Shown in pieces: positions 53,765 to 61,106 of a stretch of 64,000 bases of DNA. The stretch covers positions 82,827 through 146,826 of the forward strand of contig NZ_SJPO01000003.1 of the NCBI RefSeq assembly GCF_007859935.1. Reading direction: 5' to 3'. The position numbers and the translations under genes are program-made. The stretch is from Posidoniimonas polymericola. GTDB taxonomy: Bacteria; Planctomycetota; Planctomycetia; Pirellulales; Lacipirellulaceae. The notes beneath the pieces are model-generated. The model did no database searches, was not told the DNA's origin, and saw only the letters and a list, made by a program, of their open reading frames with translations. Position 1 is the stretch's first letter, and every line of letters starts with the position of its first letter.

Positions 53765-56002
53765 CTACCGCGACCGACGCGACGACGACGAGCCGATGCC
53801 GAACAGCCCGCCGAGGCCCCCCCGGTTCTCCCGCTCCTCGTGCCGCTGCTGCACGTAGAAGTAGCTCTCGCTCATGCCGCTCTGCAGGCTCTTGTAATTC
53901 AGGTTCACCGGGCGGTTCGACCGGCCCGCGATCTTTGGGCCGCTGGGGTCGTCGTACGGCTCGAACACCCGCTCGTCGTACAGTTTCAGGGCGTGCAGGG
54001 CGTGGGCCAGCGGGCCGATCTCCCACGCGTTGTCCGTGTTCGAGGAGATCAGGCTCGTCAGGTAGTTCACCGCCCGGGTGATCCGGTACTCGGTCAGCTG
54101 CTCCTCGGGGACCGAGTAGATCAGCCACTCGAGCAGGTGCCCGGTGGTGCGGATGCGGCGGTCGATGTCATCCTCGTCGCCGGGGCCGCGGAACCACTCG
54201 GTGCTGAGGCTGCCGTCGCGGTTCTGCAGGCGGAAGGCGTAGTTCTGGTACTCCTCGACGAACTTCTGGGCCTCGGCCCACTCGCCGTCCAGCGGCTCGC
54301 CGCGGGCGACCCGCTTCTTGGCCGCCAGCGCCAGCCCGCCCAGCCGGTGGGTGCCGCCGCACGCCGCCCCGCGGATCTTCTGCGTCCGCTCGTCGGCAAT
54401 CAGCTTCTCGAAGTCCCAGTGCTCGCCCTGGTCGTTGACCCAGGTCGAGTCCGAGGGCAGGTAGTGCATTAGCCCGATCAGCTTGAAGGTCAGCTCGGTG
54501 CGGGCGTAGCAGGTGAGCTGTTCGGCCGCGATCAGGTCGCGGATGGTAAAGTCCTTGCCCTCGACCCTGATCGGGTAGTCGGGGCTGACGTTGCACTGGG
54601 CCAGCATCGCCAGCAGCTGGCCCTTGTGCCCCTGCATGCCGACGCCGACGCGGCAGTCGAGGTTTCCTTCGGGCGTCAGGTACAGCATCTGGTAGCGGCC
54701 GCACGGCTTGTTGAAGCAGAGGTAGCCGACCGCGGTGACCGGCTTGCCCCGCCGCCCGCCGTCCTGAACGCGGCTGTACAGGCCGTAGGAAAGCATACTG
54801 TGCATGACCTCCCACGAGTCGTGGTCGGCGCTGTTGAGCGGCCGGCGGTAGTAGTAGGCCAGCACCGAACGCAGCCGGCTACGGAGGTTCATCTGGTTGC
54901 GGCTGAGCGGCTTGAGTGGCTGCTGGGGACGCTCGATCTCCTTCGGCGTGACAAAAGTCTTGGAGTGCCGCCGGGTGGCGGCGTCTGCCTCGGAGCTGCG
55001 GGAACGCTTCGCGCTGGCGTCGTCCTCGTTCGATTGGCTCGAACGCGTGTCGGGGTCCTCGGCCGAGGACTTTGGGGGAGCGGGCGGCTGGTCCGGCTCG
55101 CTGCTCTGGCCGGTAGCCGTTTTGTCGGCCTTAACAGGGTCGGCCCTAACGGGGGCCGGCTTGGTCTCGGGCTTCGCCAGGGGCCTGGGCTCTGCGGCCG
55201 GGGCGTCGGGCCGCTCGACTTCCGGGGTGATCGGCTGGTCGTCGACTGGCTTCGCGTCAATGGGCTTTGCGTCGATCGGCTTGGCCGCGGTGGCGGCAAA
55301 CGGGGCCGGCTTTCGACCGTCCTTACGCAGCACGGCCGGCGGTGACGGCTCTTCTGGCAACGCCTGCATCTCGGGGGCTGTGGCGCCGCCGGAGATGTCG
55401 GGCACGCTGAACGCGTTGTCGAGCCGCGGCCCATCGAGCTTTGGCGCGTCGAGCACCGGGGCCTCGTTAACGGGTGCTTTGTCCGTGGCGGCCCTGTCCT
55501 TGGCGGCCCTGTCGTTGGGGGCCAGCCGCTGCGGGGCGACTACTTCCAGCGCATCCGGATCGGCGGCGGGTGGTTCGTCGCCGAGCGGCAGCGGGGGGAG
55601 CACGCCGTCGTGCTGCGGCCCGGCGCCGGGCCGCTGCGCGGTGCGGACCGGCCGCCACTGGAGGTCGGAGTCTTGCTGCGGCTCGCGGGACGGCAGGTGA
55701 AGCTTCTCGAGCGTCCGCGGCCCGACGAAACGGTCGGCCGGCACCCGGCTGGGGCCGAGCGGCGAGGCGAGACTCGCGGAGTCTTGGGGCAGGGTCGGGC
55801 TGGCGACCGACCAGCCGCTGTCGTAGATCGGCGTCGGGTCGGCGCCCGAAGCGCCGCAGGCCGTCAGCGCCGCGCCGCAGGCAATCCAGCCGGCGCAGCA
55901 GCCCATTGCGTTGCCGCCAAAGAGTCGAGCCGCGAGCGAGACGACCCCGCGTGGAAGGTACGCGAGTGTCGTGTACGCCGTCGGCATGAAGTAACGCCCC
56001 AT
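53765..56002 (-). CDS. Secreted hypothetical protein with linker repeats and helical C-terminus
   Basis: A 745-residue protein. From Met33 (55906) there is an N-terminal segment ending LTACG, an acceptable lipobox, so it may be a lipoprotein; the earlier ATG 56002 is also possible. Residues about 70-360 are low-complexity, rich in Pro, Ala, Asp, Lys and Ser, with repeats like KPIDAKPIDAKPVDD. Residues about 370-745 are predominantly helical, with repeated segments such as RRIRTTGHLLEWLIYSVPEEQLTEY and AWEIGPLAHALHALKLY, and a DGSLSTEWF motif reminiscent of alpha/alpha-toroid enzymes. I cannot assign a function. It converges with nothing; the neighbouring genes lie on the same strand. Confidence 0.65.
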   Translation of the reverse strand: MGRYFMPTAYTTLAYLPRGVVSLAARLFGGNAMGCCAGWIACGAALTACGASGADPTPIYDSGWSVASPTLPQDSASLASPLGPSRVPADRFVGPRTLEKLHLPSREPQQDSDLQWRPVRTAQRPGAGPQHDGVLPPLPLGDEPPAADPDALEVVAPQRLAPNDRAAKDRAATDKAPVNEAPVLDAPKLDGPRLDNAFSVPDISGGATAPEMQALPEEPSPPAVLRKDGRKPAPFAATAAKPIDAKPIDAKPVDDQPITPEVERPDAPAAEPRPLAKPETKPAPVRADPVKADKTATGQSSEPDQPPAPPKSSAEDPDTRSSQSNEDDASAKRSRSSEADAATRRHSKTFVTPKEIERPQQPLKPLSRNQMNLRSRLRSVLAYYYRRPLNSADHDSWEVMHSMLSYGLYSRVQDGGRRGKPVTAVGYLCFNKPCGRYQMLYLTPEGNLDCRVGVGMQGHKGQLLAMLAQCNVSPDYPIRVEGKDFTIRDLIAAEQLTCYARTELTFKLIGLMHYLPSDSTWVNDQGEHWDFEKLIADERTQKIRGAACGGTHRLGGLALAAKKRVARGEPLDGEWAEAQKFVEEYQNYAFRLQNRDGSLSTEWFRGPGDEDDIDRRIRTTGHLLEWLIYSVPEEQLTEYRITRAVNYLTSLISSNTDNAWEIGPLAHALHALKLYDERVFEPYDDPSGPKIAGRSNRPVNLNYKSLQSGMSESYFYVQQRHEERENRGGLGGLFGIGSSSSRRSR

Positions 56003-56245
56003 CGTAACCGCCAGTGAATGCCGAGGTTGCAGACGAGCCGCGGCGCATGCTAGCAGTGGCGCCGTGGTCTCGAGCGTCGTCCACGGTCCCGCCGGGGACG
56101 CCGCTGACCTTTGGTATCGGGACGCGGCTTGCTGCGCTTAAAGCGAATGCGAGCAATCTCAGAACAGCCGGGTTCTCGCAGAGAATGGCGAAGATGGGGC
56201 CCCGGTAGGCGGCAAAAAATCGCGACTAAAGCAGGACCCGCCGGG
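56003..56245. other. Intergenic region
   Basis: About 240 bases between minus-strand genes. Nothing recognised. Confidence 0.35.
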
Positions 56246-56938
56246 CTAGAACGGGAGGTATCGGCCGACCCGCGAAGCGACGGAGGTTTGGTCTTCTTGC
56301 GCGGCCGCGGGGGACTCGCCCTTCGCGTAGGCTAGGCAGGCCCGGACGTCTCCGTTGAAGTCCCGGCCGGTCGCCTTGGCGAGCGACTGCACGCCGGCGT
56401 ACTGCATCGCGGGGTCGCGTGACTCGAGCGCGGCGACCAACGCGGCGTTGGTCTCCGGCGAGCGGACGTTGCCCAGGGCGCGGACCGCCTCGATCCGGAC
56501 GTCCTGGTCGGTGTCGTTGCGGAGGGTTTCAGCCAGCGCCGCGGTCGACGCCGGGTCGCCCCGCCGGCCGAGCAGCTCGCAGCAGCGGCGGCGGACCATT
56601 GGGTCGGCGTCCTGCAGGCCGGCGGTCAGCACCTGGCCGGCCAGCGGCGTCTTGAACTTAGCGACCGACTTCATGATGGCGTCCCGCACCAGCGGGTCGG
56701 GTTCGGTCTGCACCTTCCGCGCCAGCTCAACGGTCAGCTCCTGCTGGCGCGCCGAGTCGGTCCCGTCGGCGGCGTCGCCGGCGGCCAGGGCCCGTTCGGT
56801 CCGCATGGCCGGGGTCTCGTACGAGGTCCGTTCGGCTCGTGAAAACGGGTTCCACACCAGCCCGCCCAGCGGGCCGGACTGGCAGCCGGCGGTGGTGGCG
56901 AGGGTCAGCAGCAGGAGGGTGTTCCGCGTGAATGTCAT
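56246..56938 (-). CDS. HEAT-repeat lipoprotein
   Basis: A 230-residue protein with a signal peptide ending TTAGC, a clear lipobox, so the mature protein is lipid-anchored. Residues about 65-215 are HEAT-like helical repeats: DPLVRDAIMKSVAKFK, DPMVRRRCCELLGRRG, DQDVRIEAVRALGNVR and DPAMQYAGVQSLAKATG. HEAT solenoids bind proteins; the partner is unknown. Adjacent genes are on the same strand but separated by more than 180 bases. Confidence 0.88.
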   Translation of the reverse strand: MTFTRNTLLLLTLATTAGCQSGPLGGLVWNPFSRAERTSYETPAMRTERALAAGDAADGTDSARQQELTVELARKVQTEPDPLVRDAIMKSVAKFKTPLAGQVLTAGLQDADPMVRRRCCELLGRRGDPASTAALAETLRNDTDQDVRIEAVRALGNVRSPETNAALVAALESRDPAMQYAGVQSLAKATGRDFNGDVRACLAYAKGESPAAAQEDQTSVASRVGRYLPF

Positions 56939-57054
56939 GGCGGCTTGATGCTAGCGTTGGGTAGTAGTTTTCCGCCGGCAGCGCACGCGCGGACCGGGGG
57001 ACGCGGCGGGACCGTAGCAGACAGGGGCGCCCGCCAGCAAGGCCGGTTCCCCAC

Positions 57055-57091
57055 GAAAGAACCCGCTGAGTCGCCTGGGCGACTCAGCGGG
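57055..57091 (-). terminator. Rho-independent terminator of the 57124-58068 gene
   Basis: A perfect 14-base hairpin (CCCGCTGAGTCGCC at 57062-57075 and its complement at 57078-57091, loop TG). On the minus strand it is followed by TTCTTT. It lies 33 bases after the stop codon at 57124. Confidence 0.8.
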
Positions 57092-57123
57092 CGTGCGGGG
57101 AGGGCAACTTTATCCGCGACGCG

Positions 57124-58068
57124 TCAGACCTGTCCGTAGGTCCTCCGCACGGCGCTGCTCAGATCCAAATCGATGTCGTTAGTGTCGACGCCGTTGGAGT
57201 AGAAGGCCCAGAATTCGTCGGTCCCGGTTCCACCGTCGTAGTTGAAGTCGTCGGCGACGCTGCCGATCGCTACGACGTCGTCGTCTCCAGCGCCGGCCTC
57301 AATGTCGGCCTCGTCAACCGAGGAATAGAAGAAATCGAACTTGTCGTTGCCGCCGCCGAAGTCGACTTCCAGGTCGTCGTGGATCGCCACCTGGTTCATC
57401 ATCAGGGTGTCACGTTCCGCGAGACTCTGGCTGAGCGCCATGTCGATGACTACGTCATCCGAGACCCCGACTTTGTACATGCTGACCAAGTCTTGTCCGT
57501 TGCCTGTCTCGATGGTGAGGTCGCCGTCGTTGTCGCCGCCCTCGCCGACCTGCACGGTGTGCAGTGAGACAGAATCGTTGCCGCCGCCGGTGGTGATGTT
57601 GACTTGCTCGTCCACCGCGGCGTTGCGGAGGGCGACAAAGTCACGGTCATTTCCATCGCCCATATCGATGTCCATGAACTGGGTCGACAGCGTGGGCCCG
57701 CCGGCCGAAGTGGTGAAGTTGTCGCGGCCCTCGCCTAGGTCGACATCGATTCCGCCCGAGACATTGTAGTCCAGCGAGTCCACGTGAATCGTGATCCGCT
57801 CGCGGCGGCCGAGCTCACGGTTGTAGATGATTGCCTGGGTTTCGATCTGCGTACCGTTCAGACCTTGGACACGAAGCTTGCCGTTCTCAAGCTGGCTTAC
57901 CTGCACCTGCTGGTCGCCGCCGATGCTGTCGGCGGCTTCGTTGATGATGAGGTCTCCGCCCGAGACCGACACCGCGACGTCGCCCGCCATCATCGCCTTC
58001 TCTTCCAGCGTCTGCATGCCGAGCCGCTTGCCGAACTTCTTGCCGTTCTGCTTGAATGACTTAGACAT
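57124..58068 (-). CDS. Exported Gly/Asp-rich repeat protein with LEPR-XLL-like motif
   Basis: A 314-residue protein. The N-terminus is basic (MSKSFKQNGKKFGKRLGMQ) and is followed by LEEKAMMAGDV, which resembles the LEPR-XLL export motif (LEDRxxLAGDV) of planctomycetes. The rest is acidic, with short Gly/Asp/Asn repeats such as GEGRDNF, GDGNDRDF, GGGNDSVSL, GGDNDGDLTI, GNGQDLVSM and GAGDDDVVAIG, suggesting a calcium-binding beta roll or adhesin-like structure. It is likely surface-exposed. A good terminator follows. Confidence 0.75.
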   Translation of the reverse strand: MSKSFKQNGKKFGKRLGMQTLEEKAMMAGDVAVSVSGGDLIINEAADSIGGDQQVQVSQLENGKLRVQGLNGTQIETQAIIYNRELGRRERITIHVDSLDYNVSGGIDVDLGEGRDNFTTSAGGPTLSTQFMDIDMGDGNDRDFVALRNAAVDEQVNITTGGGNDSVSLHTVQVGEGGDNDGDLTIETGNGQDLVSMYKVGVSDDVVIDMALSQSLAERDTLMMNQVAIHDDLEVDFGGGNDKFDFFYSSVDEADIEAGAGDDDVVAIGSVADDFNYDGGTGTDEFWAFYSNGVDTNDIDLDLSSAVRRTYGQV

Positions 58069-58464
58069 CTCGAGTCTCCCTTCGTGCTTGTGCTTGGTAG
58101 GACGGCCCTTGGAATAGCCGTCGTTGACACCATCACTTACGAGGGGATCCGCCGCTGTTACGCGGCGGGCGCAGAAATCGGAGCCCCGCTGATTGCGCCC
58201 CGCGGGCCCAATTAGCGATCGGCGCCGGCGGGCGGGGACCCATGCGGGGACGTTCCGCGGGCTTCGAGCGGTCGTTTTCTGCGGAGAATCACGCGGCTAG
58301 CAGCGCGCAACAAGGGGCGCGCTGCCAGGAACGCACGCCCCAAGGGGATCTCAACTTCCGATTGCTCGAACCGCCAGAAAAGAAAAGCAGATCGGGCCCG
58401 GATTTTGCGCGGGCTGGCTGGTCTCACCCCTCGACCAGCCGACCCTCGCAACCAGTCGGCCCGG
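58069..58464. other. Intergenic region
   Basis: About 395 bases. It contains no clear gene, repeat or RNA. The promoter of the Gly/Asp-rich gene should be within its left part. Confidence 0.35.
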
Positions 58465-58836
58465 TTAGTGCTCGAGGAACTTGCCGCAGTTTGGGCACTT
58501 GGCGTACCACATCGGCACCTTGGTCCCGCACTCGCACTTGGTCTTGTGCTTTATAACCGAAGAGCCGATCAGGCTGGCGCTGGTGCTGGCGTCGGCCTTG
58601 GCGGGGTGGTCGTCGAACACCGACTCCGAAGACGGCGTCGGGGGCGGGGCCGCGTGCGCGGCGCGGTGCTCGCTCAGCACCGCCTCGCGGAAGGCGTGCT
58701 CGGTCTCGTCCGTGGAGTCCGGCACCTGCACCACGACCTGCTGACCCACACACTTGGGACACAGGCCCTTTTTGCCCGCGTACTTGTCTTTGACCTTGAA
58801 CGAGTGCCCGTTGGGGCAGTGCACTTGGATTCCCAT
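58465..58836 (-). CDS. Small double zinc-ribbon protein
   Basis: A 123-residue cytoplasmic protein with two zinc-ribbon halves: Cys7-x3-His11 with Cys26-x2-Cys29 (HCPNGH, CPKC) at the start, and Cys101-x-Cys103 with Cys114-x2-Cys117 (CECG, CPNC) at the end. The middle (about 45-90) is Ser/Asp/Pro-rich. Such small ribbons bind zinc and may interact with nucleic acid or protein. No operon partner. Confidence 0.8.
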   Translation of the reverse strand: MGIQVHCPNGHSFKVKDKYAGKKGLCPKCVGQQVVVQVPDSTDETEHAFREAVLSEHRAAHAAPPPTPSSESVFDDHPAKADASTSASLIGSSVIKHKTKCECGTKVPMWYAKCPNCGKFLEH

Positions 58837-59317
58837 GCTTGCGGCCTCGTCTACCTACGCGGACAGTTGGTCCGGCCCCGCGGGGGATCCCGTGGATAAC
58901 AGGCCGTCCCTACCCACCAGTGACGTGCCGCCCAATCGAGCCACGCACTCCGGCCGAATCAAGCCCAACGCGTCACGGTAACGTGTGCCAATTCTCTGCC
59001 CGTTCGAGCGCAGTCGCCAAAGTTCCGGCGGCGCAGCACGCGCCGACGTGCATCACAGTGACAAGCGTCGAAGCAGTTCTTCCTGCAAGCTTTGCCGGCA
59101 GCCGACCAGGCGCCAGAGGAGTCGATCCAGAGCAGTCGATCCAGAGGGGTCAATCACGAAAAGCCGATCGTCGAGATCGGGGTGGCCGGGCGCGGCGAGC
59201 AAGGGCCTCCGACCCCTGCCTGTGTCATTTAACCTATCTTAAGCACCAGCTGAAATCAACAACGATGACCGCGGGGCGCCTTGGGCTGGCGGGCGTCGCC
59301 TGCCTAAACTACCTGAG
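58837..59317. other. Divergent intergenic region with a 14-bp direct repeat
   Basis: About 480 bases between divergent genes. GTCGATCCAGAG occurs at 59121-59132 and again at 59135-59146 (14-base period). No gene or RNA seen. Confidence 0.4.
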
Positions 59318-60931
59318 ATGACTGGACTTAATGCTTCCCGATGGCTGCCCCTGGCGCCCTTAGCCGCAGCCGCCGTCGGGGTGGTTGCCGCCGGCCCGCG
59401 CGCCCAGGGCCTGCTGGCCAACACGGCGCTGGTCGCCGCCGGGACGCTCGCCCTCGCGCTGCCGATCGGCGTGCTGCTGGCGGTGCTGATCCACAAGACC
59501 CGGCTCCCCGGCCGGGGGGGGGCGTCGGTCGCGCTGCTGGCGATGATCTTCGTGCCGCTGCACCTGCACGCCGCCGCGTGGCGGGCCGGTTTTGGCGTGC
59601 TCGGCTGGTGGACCCAGTTCGGCGCGGCGGAGGGGCCCACCCACGTGCTGCTCGACGGCACGGCCGGCGCTGTCTGGGTGCACGCGATGGCCGCGACCGC
59701 CTGGGTGACCCTGATCGTCGGCGCCGCGCTCGCCGCGGTCGACCCACGCGTCGAGGAGGACGCGCTGCTCATGATGCCGGCGTGGCGGGTGCTGGGGAGC
59801 GTCTCGTTCCGTTGGGTCGCGCCCGCTTTGCTGCTGGCGGCAGGCTGGGTCGTGGTCACGGTGGCGCACGAGATGACCGTCACCGACCTGTTCCAGGTCC
59901 GCACGTTCGCCGAGGAGGTTTACACGCAGCACGCCCTCGGACTGTTCGACCCCGCGCAGCTCGACGACCCGGCGCAGCGGCTCGAGGCGGGCCAGCTCGG
60001 CGCCGGGCTGCTGGTGGTGTGGTGCGTAGCGGTCGCGCTGCTGTGGGCCGCGCGGCCGCTGGCCGAGGGGATCGCCGCCGGCATCACCCGGGACGCCTGG
60101 CGGTGTCCCGTCCGCTGGCGGGCCGGCGGAGCCGCGCTGCTCGCGGGTCTCGTGCTGCTGCTCGCCGGCCTGCCGGTCGGCAACCTGGCGACCAAGGTCG
60201 GCGTCTACGCCACCCGCGAGGGCGACGCCTGGCGGCGCGACTGGTCCGCTGCCAAGGCGGTCGAGCGTGTCGCCGCGGCGCCGGTCGAGCACCGCCGCCA
60301 GCTCTGGCAGTCCGCCAAGCTCGGCCTTGGCGTGGCCTGCGGCGCGACGCTCCTCGGCGCGCTCGTGGCGTGGCGGCTGGCTAGGGGCGGCTTCGAGCAG
60401 CTCGCCTGGCTCGCCTTCATCGCGTTCTTGCTGACCACGCCCGGGCCGCTGATCGGCATCGGGGCAATCTGGGTTTTCAACCAGCCGCGCGACTCGCCGC
60501 TGTCGTTCCTCAGCTGGCTGTACGACAACACGCTGCTGGTAGCCTGGGCGGTGCAGATGACCCGGGCGGCGCCGCTCGTAGCGCTGGTGCTGTGGCCGGT
60601 GTGGCGCTCGCTGCCGACCGGGCTGACCGACGCCGCGCGGCTCGAGTCGGGCCCCCTGGGCGCGGCCTGGGCGGCGGTCCGGGCCCGCCGTTCGGCAGTA
60701 ACCGCGGCCTGGATGGTCGCGCTCGCCGTGTCGTGCGCCGAGCTCAGCGCCACGCTGCTCGTCCTCCCCCCAGGACCCCAGACCGTCACGATCGAGTTGT
60801 TCAATATGCTCCACTCCGGAGTGGATGACCGGGTAGCGGCGATTAGTCTCTGGCTCGTTGCGCTGTTCGCCCTGCTGGCGTGGGCCATCAGCCGCTGCTG
60901 GACGCGGGACGCGGCGAGAACAGGCGATTAG
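59318..60931 (+). CDS. FbpB-like ABC transporter permease (two fused halves)
   Basis: A 537-residue membrane protein with about twelve hydrophobic segments. It looks like the double-length permease of the iron(III) ABC family (FbpB/SfuB): two related halves, with the permease EAA-type loops ALLMMPAWRVLGSVSFRWVAPALL in the first half and LTDAARLESGPLGAAWAAVRARRSAVTAAW in the second. The usual ATPase and solute-binding partners are not in this window, so it may be an orphan or its partners lie outside. ATG 59318 is used. Metal specificity cannot be read from the permease. Confidence 0.82.
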   Translation: MTGLNASRWLPLAPLAAAAVGVVAAGPRAQGLLANTALVAAGTLALALPIGVLLAVLIHKTRLPGRGGASVALLAMIFVPLHLHAAAWRAGFGVLGWWTQFGAAEGPTHVLLDGTAGAVWVHAMAATAWVTLIVGAALAAVDPRVEEDALLMMPAWRVLGSVSFRWVAPALLLAAGWVVVTVAHEMTVTDLFQVRTFAEEVYTQHALGLFDPAQLDDPAQRLEAGQLGAGLLVVWCVAVALLWAARPLAEGIAAGITRDAWRCPVRWRAGGAALLAGLVLLLAGLPVGNLATKVGVYATREGDAWRRDWSAAKAVERVAAAPVEHRRQLWQSAKLGLGVACGATLLGALVAWRLARGGFEQLAWLAFIAFLLTTPGPLIGIGAIWVFNQPRDSPLSFLSWLYDNTLLVAWAVQMTRAAPLVALVLWPVWRSLPTGLTDAARLESGPLGAAWAAVRARRSAVTAAWMVALAVSCAELSATLLVLPPGPQTVTIELFNMLHSGVDDRVAAISLWLVALFALLAWAISRCWTRDAARTGD

Positions 60932-61106
60932 CGGTTCGGCGGCGTCCCCGAATGCGCCAAGCTGCACAGCGGGCCGAAAAGCGATAAAATACCCACGGCC
61001 CGCCGAATCACCCGCGGCGGCCGGCGAACTACCCGAGCCCGCCGCTCCCCGATTCGCAACTCGACACGCACCACCGCTCCCGCCATCTGGCCAAAAAAAC
61101 GCCCGC
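60932..61106. other. Intergenic region before the large lipoprotein
   Basis: About 175 bases. The frame of the next gene extends through it, but the sequence is unlike protein and the lipoprotein signal starts at 61107. Nothing else seen. Confidence 0.4.
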
